Shown: piece after piece, positions 33,544-43,141 of the stretch
Numbering within the stretch: the first letter of the stretch is position 1
Layout of the letters: every line of letters starts with the position of its first letter
Assembly (NCBI GenBank): GCA_938020445.1
Contig: CALIIC010000004.1
Span: 1-53,334 of the forward strand
Reading direction: 5' to 3'
Length of the DNA: 53,334 nt
From: an uncultured Flavobacteriaceae bacterium
GTDB taxonomy: Bacteria; Bacteroidota; Bacteroidia; Flavobacteriales; Flavobacteriaceae
Notes under the pieces: model-generated
The model's input: the letters and a program-made list of their open reading frames with translations, nothing else
Databases searched by the model: none
Told to the model about the DNA's origin: nothing
Program-made: the position numbers and the translations under genes

Positions 33544-36396
33544 TTGAAAAGAATATTCCTCATATACATAGTAGCCCTTGTTCTGTCGGTTTTTTATAAA
33601 ACCAACAGTACTTTTGGGCAACATACCAATGTGATCACCGCCAACTTGGATGGGGAAACCAAAGAAATCAAAGTCACACAGGAATTCACCTATCAAAACA
33701 ATTCGAAAGTTACCTTACACTCGCTGCATTTTAATGATTGGGCCCACTCCTACTCCAATAAAAATTCTGGCTTGGCCAAGCGTTTTGCCGATGAATTTAA
33801 AAGAAGCCTTCATTTAGCCAAGGATAGTGAAAGGGGTCGCACAACTATCTTAAGCGCGGTTGATGAAAATTATGAGGGACTGGGGCTGTCACGAACAGAT
33901 GAAAGAGATATTTTAAAAATAACGCTGAACGCCGCTTTGGCGCCTGGTGCATCTGCCAAGCTGTTCATCACCTATTCGGTAAAATTACCTCCCAACAAAT
34001 ACACCCGATACGGCTATAGCAATAAAAATGGCTATTACTTAAAAGACTGGTATCTTACCCCTGCGGTATTTGACGGGGAATGGCATTTATATTCGAATAA
34101 GAACTTAGAAGATCTCTATACAGGAATCACAAACACCACTATCAACTTCACCTACCCTGAAAAGCTATTTTTAGCTTCCAATTATGCGGCTATAGGAGAT
34201 ACGAAGTTTCCAAATGGAAAGCATACCCAGTTGCAAGGGAAAAGGAGAAAAAGTTGTGAAATAATTTTATCTGCCGAAGACCGCTTTGTTACCCATGTGA
34301 CCAATCAAATGAGCGTGGTTACAGATATCGAATCTAAAAAGTATAATGAAGTTTCCCGTGGCGTTTCCATTCTTAAGGTTACGGAGTTTATTTATGACAA
34401 TTTAGGGTATTACCCCCACCCCCAGTTACTGGTAAGCGAATTGGAATACAACAAAAGTCCTTTGTATGGCTTGAACCAACTACCAAGGTTTATTCGTCCC
34501 TATCGTGAAAGTTTTCAGTTTGAAATGAAGTTTTTAAAAACGGCACTTCGAACCATGTTGAGCGAATCAATTTATTTGGATCCGCGCAAAGAACAATGGT
34601 TAAATGATGCAATTGCAAATTATTTGATGATTGCCTATGTGGAACAAAACTATCCGAATCAAAAACTACTAGGGAAATTATCCAAAATTTGGGGCATTCG
34701 AAGTTTCAACCTTGCTAAAATGGATTTCAATGAACAATATCCATTTCTGTATATGCTCACGGCAAGACGAAATTTAGACCAGCCTTTGGCAACACCCAAA
34801 GATTCTTTAATAAAGTTTAACCAGCAAATAGCCAATAAATACAAAGCTGGTTTGGGACTTGCCTACTTATCGAGCTATATAGGCAAGGAAAAGGTTGACA
34901 CCAGCATTAAGACATTTTATCAGTTCTATAAACAAAATAACGTAAAGACAATTGACTTTGAATCAATACTGAAAAGATCCACGGATATTGATATCGATTG
35001 GTTTTTTGCAGATTATGTTTCCACAGATAGAAAAATTGACTTTAAAATCAAGAAAGTAGCGAAAACCGAAGATTCTCTAAAGGTCACACTTAAGAACAAG
35101 CAGGGTACAAATGTGCCTATTTCCCTTTTTGGTCTTCGAAACGATTCGGTAATTTCCAAATATTGGTTTAAAAATATAGCCGAACAAGCAACGTTTACGA
35201 TCCCAAGAAATGGCGAAGAACGTTTGGTCCTTAATTATGATCAAAAAATCCCCGAATTTAACCAACGTGATAATTGGAAGTCTTTAAAGGGTTTTTTATC
35301 GGGTAATAAGAAACTCAAGTTTACCTTTTTCAGGGATTCGGAAAATCCGTATTACAATCAAATATTTTATGTCCCGGTAGTGAACTTTAATATTTATGAC
35401 GGATGGACACCCGGATTGCGGCTCTATAACAAAACCCTTTTAGAGCGCCCATTCGTGTATGATATAGCACCTCAATACTCGTTCAGAGAACGTGCTCTTG
35501 TTGGCTATGGGAAATTTTCTTATCGACAGTATATCAATAAAAGTGGCCTTTATGTGGCCAATTACGGACTAAGAGGATCCACCTCCCACTTTAATGTGAA
35601 TTCGCGTTATACCACATTCACCCCTTCAGTTAGTCTAGGTTGGCGTCCGGATGATCTTCGATCAAACAAAAGGCAAGCACTTTCCCTTCGATATATTAAT
35701 ATTTTTAGGGATTTGGATGAGCAATCTTCGGACGGCAATGCTCCTGACACCCCAGATTATAGCGTTTTCAATGCCCGTTACATTAATGTGGATAACAATA
35801 TCCTAGATTATAACTCTTGGTTTCTAGACTTTCAACAAGCGGATAAGTTCACCAAATTGGCATTTGAGTTTGAATACCGTAAGTTGTTTGAAAACAATAC
35901 GCAGTTCAATGTGCGATTCTATGCGGGTAAATTTCTGTGGAACAATATTGACCCCGAAGTAGATTTCTTCAACTTTGCCTTAGATCGGCCAAAAGACTAC
36001 CTTTTCGATTACAACTATCTGGGAAGATCGGAAGAGTCGGGAATTTATAGTCAACAGATAATTATAGCCGAGGGAGGATTTAAATCTATTCTAGATGAAC
36101 GGTATCGCTTTTCGAACGATTGGATCACTACGGTAAATACCAGTATAAACGTATGGAAATGGATTGAACTATATGGTGATGCGGGGTATGTAAAAAATAG
36201 AGGTCTTGATGGTAAGTTTGTGTATGACTCGGGGGTACGCCTTAATTTGGTAACCGATTATTTTGAACTATACTTCCCGGTGCATTCCAATAACGGATGG
36301 GAAATTGCACAACCCGATTATGGTGAAAAAATACGTTTTATCGTAACCGTAAGCCCTAAGACCCTTATTAGGCTCCTCACTCGAAAGTGGTTCTAA
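33544..36396 (+). CDS. Inactive M1-peptidase-like protein fused to an outer-membrane beta-barrel
   Basis: 950 aa with a TTG start (33544) in front of a signal peptide (MKRIFLIYIVALVLSVFYKTNSTFGQ). Residues about 27-570 follow the M1 aminopeptidase plan (FTYQNNSKVTLHSLHFND, KYTRYGYSNKNGYYLKDWYLTP, DIDIDWFFADYVST), but where HEYTH...E should be the sequence is ALRTMLSESIYLDP...WLNDAIANYL (about 333-363): no zinc-binding His pair and no catalytic Glu. From about 590 the pattern is a many-stranded outer-membrane barrel with aromatic girdles (GRFSYRQYIN-type, GLYVANYGLRGSTSHFN) ending in RKWF. It is probably a surface protein using the M1 fold for binding rather than proteolysis. It follows the LOG gene. 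Confidence 0.75.
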   Translation: MKRIFLIYIVALVLSVFYKTNSTFGQHTNVITANLDGETKEIKVTQEFTYQNNSKVTLHSLHFNDWAHSYSNKNSGLAKRFADEFKRSLHLAKDSERGRTTILSAVDENYEGLGLSRTDERDILKITLNAALAPGASAKLFITYSVKLPPNKYTRYGYSNKNGYYLKDWYLTPAVFDGEWHLYSNKNLEDLYTGITNTTINFTYPEKLFLASNYAAIGDTKFPNGKHTQLQGKRRKSCEIILSAEDRFVTHVTNQMSVVTDIESKKYNEVSRGVSILKVTEFIYDNLGYYPHPQLLVSELEYNKSPLYGLNQLPRFIRPYRESFQFEMKFLKTALRTMLSESIYLDPRKEQWLNDAIANYLMIAYVEQNYPNQKLLGKLSKIWGIRSFNLAKMDFNEQYPFLYMLTARRNLDQPLATPKDSLIKFNQQIANKYKAGLGLAYLSSYIGKEKVDTSIKTFYQFYKQNNVKTIDFESILKRSTDIDIDWFFADYVSTDRKIDFKIKKVAKTEDSLKVTLKNKQGTNVPISLFGLRNDSVISKYWFKNIAEQATFTIPRNGEERLVLNYDQKIPEFNQRDNWKSLKGFLSGNKKLKFTFFRDSENPYYNQIFYVPVVNFNIYDGWTPGLRLYNKTLLERPFVYDIAPQYSFRERALVGYGKFSYRQYINKSGLYVANYGLRGSTSHFNVNSRYTTFTPSVSLGWRPDDLRSNKRQALSLRYINIFRDLDEQSSDGNAPDTPDYSVFNARYINVDNNILDYNSWFLDFQQADKFTKLAFEFEYRKLFENNTQFNVRFYAGKFLWNNIDPEVDFFNFALDRPKDYLFDYNYLGRSEESGIYSQQIIIAEGGFKSILDERYRFSNDWITTVNTSINVWKWIELYGDAGYVKNRGLDGKFVYDSGVRLNLVTDYFELYFPVHSNNGWEIAQPDYGEKIRFIVTVSPKTLIRLLTRKWF

Positions 36397-36507
36397 TTTC
36401 TTGATGTATTCCCAAAAAGAAAGCCCTCATCGCTTGTTCATTTAACAAATTCATAAGTTTTAGTGGTTTTTTTTGATTATTTTTTAATAATAATCTCTTA
36501 ATGGGCA

Positions 36508-36538
36508 TTGCAAAAACAGATGAAATTTGATAATTTTG
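36508..36538 (+). promoter_or_regulatory. Consensus promoter for the fused E1 gene
   Basis: TTG (36508-36510), then 20 bases, then TAATTTTG (36531-36538). The predicted transcript start is near 36545, about 10 bases before the ATG at 36556. Confidence 0.7.
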
Positions 36539-36555
36539 CAGAAAACTAAGCCTGT

Positions 36556-38967
36556 ATGAAACTATCTTCCAAGACGAGCAGTGATATTTCATTTGAAGAC
36601 TTCAAAAAACAATTGTTTTTTGATTATGAAATTGCGGTATTGAGTAGAACCTGTAGTTTGATCGGGAGGAAGGAAGTTCTAACGGGAAAGGCCAAATTCG
36701 GTATTTTTGGAGATGGTAAAGAATTACCACAATTGGCAATGGCCCGATCTTTTCGAAATGGAGATTTTCGAAGTGGATATTACAGAGATCAAACCTTTAT
36801 GATGGCGTTGGGGCTTTTAAAACCCAAAGATTTCTTTCATGCGCTCTACGCTACTACCGATATCGAAAAAGAACCGATGAGTGCCGGGAAACAAATGGGA
36901 GGGCATTTTTTAACCTATAGTCTTAATGAAGACGGTAGCTGGCGTGATCTTACCAAACAAAAAAACAGCAGTGCCGACATTTCCTGTACCGCAGGCCAAA
37001 TGCCTCGTTTGTTAGGGCTGGCACAGGCTTCAAAAGTCTATCGAAGTCAAGAAGAAATTGACAGCTCCAAATTTTCTACAAACGGGAACGAGGTAGCTTG
37101 GGGCACCATTGGCAATGCAAGTACCAGTGAAGGGATGTTTTTTGAGACCATTAACGCAGCGGGTGTATTGCAGGTGCCCATGGTCGTAAGCGTATGGGAT
37201 GATAATTATGGTATTTCTGTACCTGCAAAATTCCATACGGTCAAAGAAGATATTTCTAAAATACTTAGCGGTTTTCAACGAGAAGAAGCACTACCGGGGT
37301 ATGAGTTGTTGCAGGTAAAAGGCTGGGACTATACCGCCTTGATGCATGCCTATGAAAACGCCTCTGATATTGCGCGCGAAGAACATGTACCCGTCATCAT
37401 TCATGTGACAGAGCTGACGCAGCCGCAAGGCCACTCTTCCTCGGGTTCCCATGAGCGTTACAAAAGTACGGAACGTTTGGAATGGGAAGCAGAAAATGAT
37501 TGCAACAAACGTTTCCGTGAATGGATATTAGAGTCCGGTATTGCCACAGAAGAGGAGCTTCAGGCAATCGAAAAAAGAATTAAGAACGATGTACGCCAAG
37601 CTAGAAAAGAAGCTTGGGCAGAGTATTTAATCGAACATAAGGAGCTGAAAAAACATTTGGTAGGCCTTATTGAACATGCTTCGGAAAGTAGTCCTAATAA
37701 GGTATTCCTTAAAAAAATAAAGAATGATCTAATCGCCATAGAAGAGCCGATCAAGAAAGATTTGGCGGTTGCCGGACGAAAAAGCCTCCGGTACTTATTG
37801 GGCAATGATTCGGAAGCTAAAAAAGGATTAAAAGATTGGGTAGACAATTTTCTGGCCGAAGCTCAGCCGAAATATAGTAATAACCTTTATAGTGAACTTC
37901 CTTCGAGAGCAACCAATATTCCCTCCATTGCACCGACCTATGATGATACGCCCGAAGAAGTGGACGGTAGGGTTATTCTTAGGGATAATTTTGATAAATT
38001 ATTTGAAAAATATCCGGAAGCGCTTGTTTTTGGAGAGGATAGCGGGGCTATAGGCGATGTAAACCAAGGATTGGAAGGTTTGCAGAGTAAATATGGTGAA
38101 ACTAGGGTAGCAGATACAGGCATTCGCGAAACGACCATTATTGGGCAAGGAATTGGTATGGCATTACGCGGTTTACGGCCCATTGCCGAGATTCAATATT
38201 TAGATTATATTTTTTACGCGCTACCTACCCTAACGGATGATCTTGCGTGTCTGCGATACCGGACTTCCGGGAAACAAAAAGCGCCATTGATCGTGCGAAC
38301 ACGGGGCCATCGCCTTGAAGGTATTTGGCATTCAGGTTCACATATGGGCGGCCTTATACATGTATTGCGCGGTATGTATATACTTTCCCCTAGAAATATG
38401 ACGCAGGCGGCGGGGTTCTATAATACACTGATGAAAAGTGATGAACCTGCATTAGTAATTGAAAGCCTCAATGGGTATCGTCTAAAAGAAAAATTACCAA
38501 CAAATCTAGGAGAATTATGCACCCCTATCGGCGTGGTTGAAACCTTAAAAACAGGAAGTGATATTACACTGGTCTCCTATGGATCTACTTTGCGAATCGT
38601 ATTGCAGGTAGCAAATGAGCTTAAGGAAGTAGGTATTGATGCGGAGGTGATCGATGCGCAAACCTTGTTGCCCTTCGATATTCACCATGATACGGTAAAG
38701 AGTGTTGAAAAGACCAATCGTTTATTAGTAATCGATGAGGATGTTCCCGGGGGTTGTTCCGCTTATATTTTAAACGAAATAATTGAAAACCAAGGGGCCT
38801 ACCAACATCTTGACAGCGCACCGCAAACCTTGAGTGCAAAGGCACATAGACCAGCATATGGTACCGACGGGGACTATTTTTCGAAACCAAATGCCGAAGA
38901 TATCTTTGAAACGGTATATGCAATGATGCATGAGGCCTTACCCGAAGAGTATCCTGCATTGCGGTAA
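36556..38967 (+). CDS. Branched-chain alpha-ketoacid dehydrogenase E1, alpha and beta subunits fused
   Basis: 803 aa. The N-terminal half is E1-alpha (FGDGKELPQLAMARSFRNGDFRSGYYRDQT; a thiamine diphosphate site GTIGNASTSEGMFFETINAA...WDDNYGIS). The C-terminal half from about 455 is E1-beta (VFGEDSGAIGDVNQGLEGLQSKYGETRVADTGIRETTIIGQGIGMAL, then transketolase_C from about 660). It decarboxylates 2-oxoisovalerate-type ketoacids in the BCKDH complex, feeding the branched fatty acids typical of this phylum. The alpha-beta fusion is a usual flavobacterial arrangement. No E2/E3 gene is nearby. It converges with the G8 protein gene with 4 bases between stops. Confidence 0.93.
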   Translation: MKLSSKTSSDISFEDFKKQLFFDYEIAVLSRTCSLIGRKEVLTGKAKFGIFGDGKELPQLAMARSFRNGDFRSGYYRDQTFMMALGLLKPKDFFHALYATTDIEKEPMSAGKQMGGHFLTYSLNEDGSWRDLTKQKNSSADISCTAGQMPRLLGLAQASKVYRSQEEIDSSKFSTNGNEVAWGTIGNASTSEGMFFETINAAGVLQVPMVVSVWDDNYGISVPAKFHTVKEDISKILSGFQREEALPGYELLQVKGWDYTALMHAYENASDIAREEHVPVIIHVTELTQPQGHSSSGSHERYKSTERLEWEAENDCNKRFREWILESGIATEEELQAIEKRIKNDVRQARKEAWAEYLIEHKELKKHLVGLIEHASESSPNKVFLKKIKNDLIAIEEPIKKDLAVAGRKSLRYLLGNDSEAKKGLKDWVDNFLAEAQPKYSNNLYSELPSRATNIPSIAPTYDDTPEEVDGRVILRDNFDKLFEKYPEALVFGEDSGAIGDVNQGLEGLQSKYGETRVADTGIRETTIIGQGIGMALRGLRPIAEIQYLDYIFYALPTLTDDLACLRYRTSGKQKAPLIVRTRGHRLEGIWHSGSHMGGLIHVLRGMYILSPRNMTQAAGFYNTLMKSDEPALVIESLNGYRLKEKLPTNLGELCTPIGVVETLKTGSDITLVSYGSTLRIVLQVANELKEVGIDAEVIDAQTLLPFDIHHDTVKSVEKTNRLLVIDEDVPGGCSAYILNEIIENQGAYQHLDSAPQTLSAKAHRPAYGTDGDYFSKPNAEDIFETVYAMMHEALPEEYPALR

Positions 38968-38971
38968 AATG

Positions 38972-41605
38972 CTACTCTATCAGTAATTTTGATTGGGCCA
39001 CGATTCCTGAAGCATCCAAAAACTGCAACACGTAAAAACCGGTGGCATTATTTCCTAGATTCAATTCTCCTTGGTCTTCTTCTAGAGGACCATTTTTTAC
39101 CAGATCACCCGTGGCGTCGAAAAGCGCCCAAACCATATCATCGGTGATGGGTGCCGCCACCGAAAAGCGTATGTTGCCATCGGTAACAGGGTTTGGATAA
39201 ATACCAATGGGAACTATAGCGACCCCATCGGAAGGAGGTACTCCTCCGCTATGCTGCACGTTTATTGCTTGATAAATCTCAGACGTGTTATAAACATATT
39301 TTAGGTGTAATTCCTTGGAAGCTTCATCATAGAAATAAGAGGTAATTTGAGAGGCTTCCAAAGCGTTCAATGACGATTCTTCTGGAAGTATGGTTTTATT
39401 TTCAGCATCATATTCCCCGTAGCGAACCACCACATTACCGGCAATAGCATCTAAAGTCACCATATCCCAAGTACCCGGTTTCAATTCCATGCCCACTTCA
39501 AACTCACTGGGCCAGGCAACATCGTTAAATGTTTCAAACTTAGTGTCTTTAAAAACATAGTTGAATCTGTTTCCCCCTTGGGAACCAAACCCGGTGCGCC
39601 CGCCGACCAGATCAATCGTGCCAAGGGAGCTGGTAAGTGCCAAATTCGGAAATTCAGGTTCGTTCCTATCGAATTTCGCGAAATAAATAATATTATAAGT
39701 ATCGAACGGACAAACATAGGCACGCCAATCGGGTTTATGAATACAGTCCATTGTTTTTAGGTCCGACTCCAAAGAAACAACAATTGAAGGGCCATACCCT
39801 GTTAAAGTACCATCACGATCTTCAAAAGCACCGCCCACATAATCATATCGATACCAAAAAGGCTTCTCTACATTTACCTGAGTCAGATTTTGAACAAAAG
39901 AGTTGGACAAGGTATTTTTATCCGCACCAACAATTGCTCCATCGCGTTGGTCAATGATTTGCACATTGTTGACCTGTGGCTGCTTGGGACCGCCATGACC
40001 TATTAATTGTATTGCCCCGCTTACACGGTATACTCCTTGAGCAGGCGCTTCACCTCCCAACATATTATCGCTTTGCCCTACAATTACGGAGTTTTCAAGA
40101 GTAGATTGCATCAACATATGCCCCGTATTATTATCTGCAACAATCGAATTTCTAATGATGATGTTCGGTCCTTCGATCCATGTTCCCGAAAGCGAATTCT
40201 TATAGGCCGTAAAATCTTGAAAGATGCGTTCCCCTTCAGTTCTAAAATCACTAAAAATACCATAGCCCCTTGTAAGTGGACCGTATACATCGTTCCCGCC
40301 GGTCGGACCAAAATTGGAATGCGCTACATTATCCTTAAAAACAATCGGTTCATTTATGGCCCCTAAAATTTTACCGATTTCGTAGGCGGTATGCCTTCGG
40401 TCTAGAAAAAAACCCATTCCATCTGCACCCGCAGCATGGTTGCCGATCAATTCATTTAAAGGATTCTTGTACCAAAAGGTTCCGGGCCGATGTTCACTTT
40501 GAGTAGATCTATTGTCTTGTTCTCTTGGAAATGCAAAATCTTCTTTAGCCAATCGTTTCGTTAAGATGCCAAGATTATAATAGAACTTGTTTCCCGTTTC
40601 TACCCCATCTTCCGCCGGAACGTATGTATGCGACATTATATCATAGGCCACATTGCGTTCCACCAGCATATTATGTGTTTGATGAACTACAATGCCACGG
40701 TGAAAACTGTGATGAATACTATTATGCCTAGCATAATTATCCGGTTTATCTCCCGTAAAATGCCAATGCAACGGATACCGTGCCTCTCGCCCAGTTTGCC
40801 CCATATGATATAACTCTACACCTTCAATTCTGGCATCACAATCGGAGAGAATCATAATGTGTCCTCCGGTCTTGATTTGTTCACTATCGTCTCCCCCTTT
40901 AATAAGAATGTTTCTGGTCAAGAGACCTACCTCTGCTCGCTCATCGAGCACCATTCCGCCATATTCCTGTATCACTCCAAAATGTCCGTATTGCAATGCT
41001 GGTGAAAACCGAACCGCATTCCCATCAATTTCGGTAATAGTAAGTTCTTCAGCTTCTTGAGGGTCGAAAGAGCTCGATGCCAAGACAATCTTGTCGCCTG
41101 GCTTCCAACCTGTTGGGGTATCCAATAATTTTATCTCTGTCCCTCCTGGTTCAACAGTTTCCGTGATTTGAGACCAATCCAAATAGGTAGCACTAATCCC
41201 ATGAAACTCAATACGACCTCCTTGCATAGGCATAATGAATCTGCCATTTGCATCAAATTCATTACCCACTTCCCCGGTGAGCGTTACAACGGCCCTGCTT
41301 TCGAACAGATCGTCTTCAGTTCCGATTTGCATGGTTCCGCCGTCAATCATTATGGATTCGGCCGTGAATTCGAGGTCTTTGTCCTCAAACGTTAATGTTC
41401 CCATAATCATGACCTCGCCTAAAGGAGGGGGAGAAACGTCTAGTATTACGGTCTGGCCCATGGGAATCATCAGGTCTTGCCCGTTTACCGGCACCGTACC
41501 GCCCCAAGTATTAGGGTCAGACCAATTGGTTGTCTGTGAATATGCATTTACACCCAAAAATAAGCCTACAATGAGGACCAATGAAAAGAGTATTCCTTTT
41601 TTCAT
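38972..41605 (-). CDS. Secreted G8-domain / parallel beta-helix protein with T9SS C-terminal domain
   Basis: 877 aa. A signal peptide (MKKGILFSLVLIVGLFLGVNAYSQ) is followed by a G8 domain (about 26-150: NWSDPNTWGGTVPVNGQDLMIPMGQTVILDVSP, GTLTFEDKDLEFTAESIMIDGGTMQIG), then a long right-handed beta-helix (about 210-560, RHNSIHHSFHRGIVVHQTHNMLVERNVAYD), with conserved His/Asp-rich loops (HWHFTGD). The end is a type IX sorting domain (IYPNPVTDGNIRFSV... GFYVLQFLDASG). Architecture matches CEMIP/TMEM2, human proteins with hyaluronan-depolymerising activity, and bacterial G8 proteins acting on glycans. Predicted role: surface-exposed or secreted polysaccharide-active protein. Confidence 0.9.
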   Translation of the reverse strand: MKKGILFSLVLIVGLFLGVNAYSQTTNWSDPNTWGGTVPVNGQDLMIPMGQTVILDVSPPPLGEVMIMGTLTFEDKDLEFTAESIMIDGGTMQIGTEDDLFESRAVVTLTGEVGNEFDANGRFIMPMQGGRIEFHGISATYLDWSQITETVEPGGTEIKLLDTPTGWKPGDKIVLASSSFDPQEAEELTITEIDGNAVRFSPALQYGHFGVIQEYGGMVLDERAEVGLLTRNILIKGGDDSEQIKTGGHIMILSDCDARIEGVELYHMGQTGREARYPLHWHFTGDKPDNYARHNSIHHSFHRGIVVHQTHNMLVERNVAYDIMSHTYVPAEDGVETGNKFYYNLGILTKRLAKEDFAFPREQDNRSTQSEHRPGTFWYKNPLNELIGNHAAGADGMGFFLDRRHTAYEIGKILGAINEPIVFKDNVAHSNFGPTGGNDVYGPLTRGYGIFSDFRTEGERIFQDFTAYKNSLSGTWIEGPNIIIRNSIVADNNTGHMLMQSTLENSVIVGQSDNMLGGEAPAQGVYRVSGAIQLIGHGGPKQPQVNNVQIIDQRDGAIVGADKNTLSNSFVQNLTQVNVEKPFWYRYDYVGGAFEDRDGTLTGYGPSIVVSLESDLKTMDCIHKPDWRAYVCPFDTYNIIYFAKFDRNEPEFPNLALTSSLGTIDLVGGRTGFGSQGGNRFNYVFKDTKFETFNDVAWPSEFEVGMELKPGTWDMVTLDAIAGNVVVRYGEYDAENKTILPEESSLNALEASQITSYFYDEASKELHLKYVYNTSEIYQAINVQHSGGVPPSDGVAIVPIGIYPNPVTDGNIRFSVAAPITDDMVWALFDATGDLVKNGPLEEDQGELNLGNNATGFYVLQFLDASGIVAQSKLLIE

Positions 41606-41828
41606 AGCTATTTGTTAAAGTTGAACTGGTAGTTGCGAGTCGCTTGCCAAAATGGGTGTAGGAGAGAAATTTGTTGGCAAAACTCTAAACGCACTAACGT
41701 ACATTTTTTATTTTTCTTGTATTTTTTTCGACCAACTGCACACTCGCCTAAAAAAGTGTCCCATATTATTTTGTTTTTACCTAGGACTTGTAGATTTCTT
41801 TATATTTAAGCTACCAAACAAAATACCA

Positions 41829-43022
41829 ATGTTTTTAAGCTTCCCTAGTTTTAATCTATACTCTACCCCTCTATTGATTCTCGTGAGTCAGGGTGTTATT
41901 TTCGGGTTGCTGTTATTGCAAAAATTCAAAAAGGAAAAGAACACATCCCTTTTGTTCCTTTCATTGCTGGTGTTGATTACATGCTACCACAGAACTACCT
42001 ATACCATAGGTTTTATGGATTGGTACGATACGTATCGCAATACCAAAATTAATTACTGGCTGATAAATTTTGGACTGGCCATTGGCCCCTTGATCTTTTT
42101 CTATGTGAAATCTGTTACCAACAGAGTTTTTAAATTCCGGCGCAAAGATTTCATTCATTTTTTACCGGCTCTTCTTTATTTCTTATATCGCTCATTGATC
42201 TTTATATACGATGCGGGGCAGGAAGGTTTTGAAAATACCCAGAACGGAATTTTAATGTCAAAACTGGAAATGGGTGCAACTACGATTTTCATAGAAGCCT
42301 TCGGAATTGTGCAACAACTGCTTTATTTGGCATTTTCGCTACAACTTTATTTCAACTATAGAAAGCGGCTTCAAGATTTCTTTTCGAATACCTACCGAAT
42401 GGAACTAAATTGGATTCGTAATTTTCTATATATCTATACCTTCCTTTTTATTTACATGATGATTCAGCAACTGGTTAATTTAACGGTATTGGAATTAAGT
42501 TGGATACAACGATGGTGGTATCAGTTGTTTTCTGCCTTGGCTGTGATTTATGTAGGTATAAAGGGTTATTTCACAGACACCTCTACTCTTTCCCTGCTTC
42601 AATTCGACCTGCCCACAACACCATTTATAAAGAATGACGAGGTGGTCACAGGGTCGGTTACAAATCAAACTAAAACCGATAAAGAGATTGAAACCGCCAA
42701 AAATGAATTGCTCAACTACATGGCCGATAAGCGGCCCTATTTGGACCCAGAGTTAAACCTAAAGCAATTGGCAGCGCAACTGAATATGACCCGATCTCAA
42801 CTTTCTGATGTGATCAACACTGGTTTTGGAAAAAACTTCAATGATTTCATCAACGAATATCGCATCGAAGCGGTAAAGAAGATGTTTCAAGCAGGGCAGC
42901 AAAACAAACTTTCGCTATTGGGTATTGCCTTCGATTGTGGCTTTAATAGTAAAGCTACATTTAATAGGGTCTTCAAAAAGCTAAATGGCATCTCTCCCAC
43001 TGAGTTCCTAAAAAATATGTAA
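41829..43022 (+). CDS. 7TM-containing AraC-family transcriptional regulator
   Basis: 397 aa from the ATG at 41829; the open frame extends to 41652, but the stretch before is A/T-rich and not protein-like, and the hydrophobic domain begins at MFLSFPSFNLYSTPLLILVSQG. Residues about 10-225 hold six to seven membrane helices with short loops, then a linker and a two-HTH AraC domain (about 290-397: LNLKQLAAQLNMTRSQLSDVINTGFGKNFNDFINEYRIEA, LSLLGIAFDCGFNSKATFNRVFKKLNGISPTEF). The layout is a membrane-anchored one-component sensor-regulator common in Flavobacteriia. It is divergent from the G8 gene and upstream of the DoxX cluster, which it may control through the repeats at 43037-43089. Confidence 0.88.
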   Translation: MFLSFPSFNLYSTPLLILVSQGVIFGLLLLQKFKKEKNTSLLFLSLLVLITCYHRTTYTIGFMDWYDTYRNTKINYWLINFGLAIGPLIFFYVKSVTNRVFKFRRKDFIHFLPALLYFLYRSLIFIYDAGQEGFENTQNGILMSKLEMGATTIFIEAFGIVQQLLYLAFSLQLYFNYRKRLQDFFSNTYRMELNWIRNFLYIYTFLFIYMMIQQLVNLTVLELSWIQRWWYQLFSALAVIYVGIKGYFTDTSTLSLLQFDLPTTPFIKNDEVVTGSVTNQTKTDKEIETAKNELLNYMADKRPYLDPELNLKQLAAQLNMTRSQLSDVINTGFGKNFNDFINEYRIEAVKKMFQAGQQNKLSLLGIAFDCGFNSKATFNRVFKKLNGISPTEFLKNM

Positions 43023-43036
43023 GCATCGTATTCCTT

Positions 43037-43089
43037 TTTGAGACGTCTCAAATCGTATTTGAGACGCTCCCATATCATTTGAAGCGTCC
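43037..43089 (+). promoter_or_regulatory. Phased TTTGAGACG operator array upstream of DoxX cluster
   Basis: A perfect 16-bp palindrome TTTGAGACGTCTCAAA (43037-43052) is followed by TTTGAGACGCTCC (43058-43070) and TTTGAAGCGTCC (43078-43089). Start-to-start spacing is 21 and 20 bases, i.e. two helical turns, so a regulator would bind one face of the DNA. It lies just after the 7TM-AraC stop and about 50 bases before the DoxX start. Confidence 0.7.
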
Positions 43090-43141
43090 AACTCGCTATC
43101 GATTTGCAATTTTGAACTGTTCAAAAATAAAATCAATTCAA

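Noticed and set aside
41235..41618. 127-residue open frame opposite the G8 gene
   Set aside because: It is opposite the start of a clear secreted protein with signal peptide; composition is serine/proline-rich by frame effect.
41644..41680. TTGCCAA...TTGGCAA inverted repeat between the G8 and AraC genes
   Set aside because: Arms of seven bases are 23 bases apart in an A/T-rich region; likely chance.
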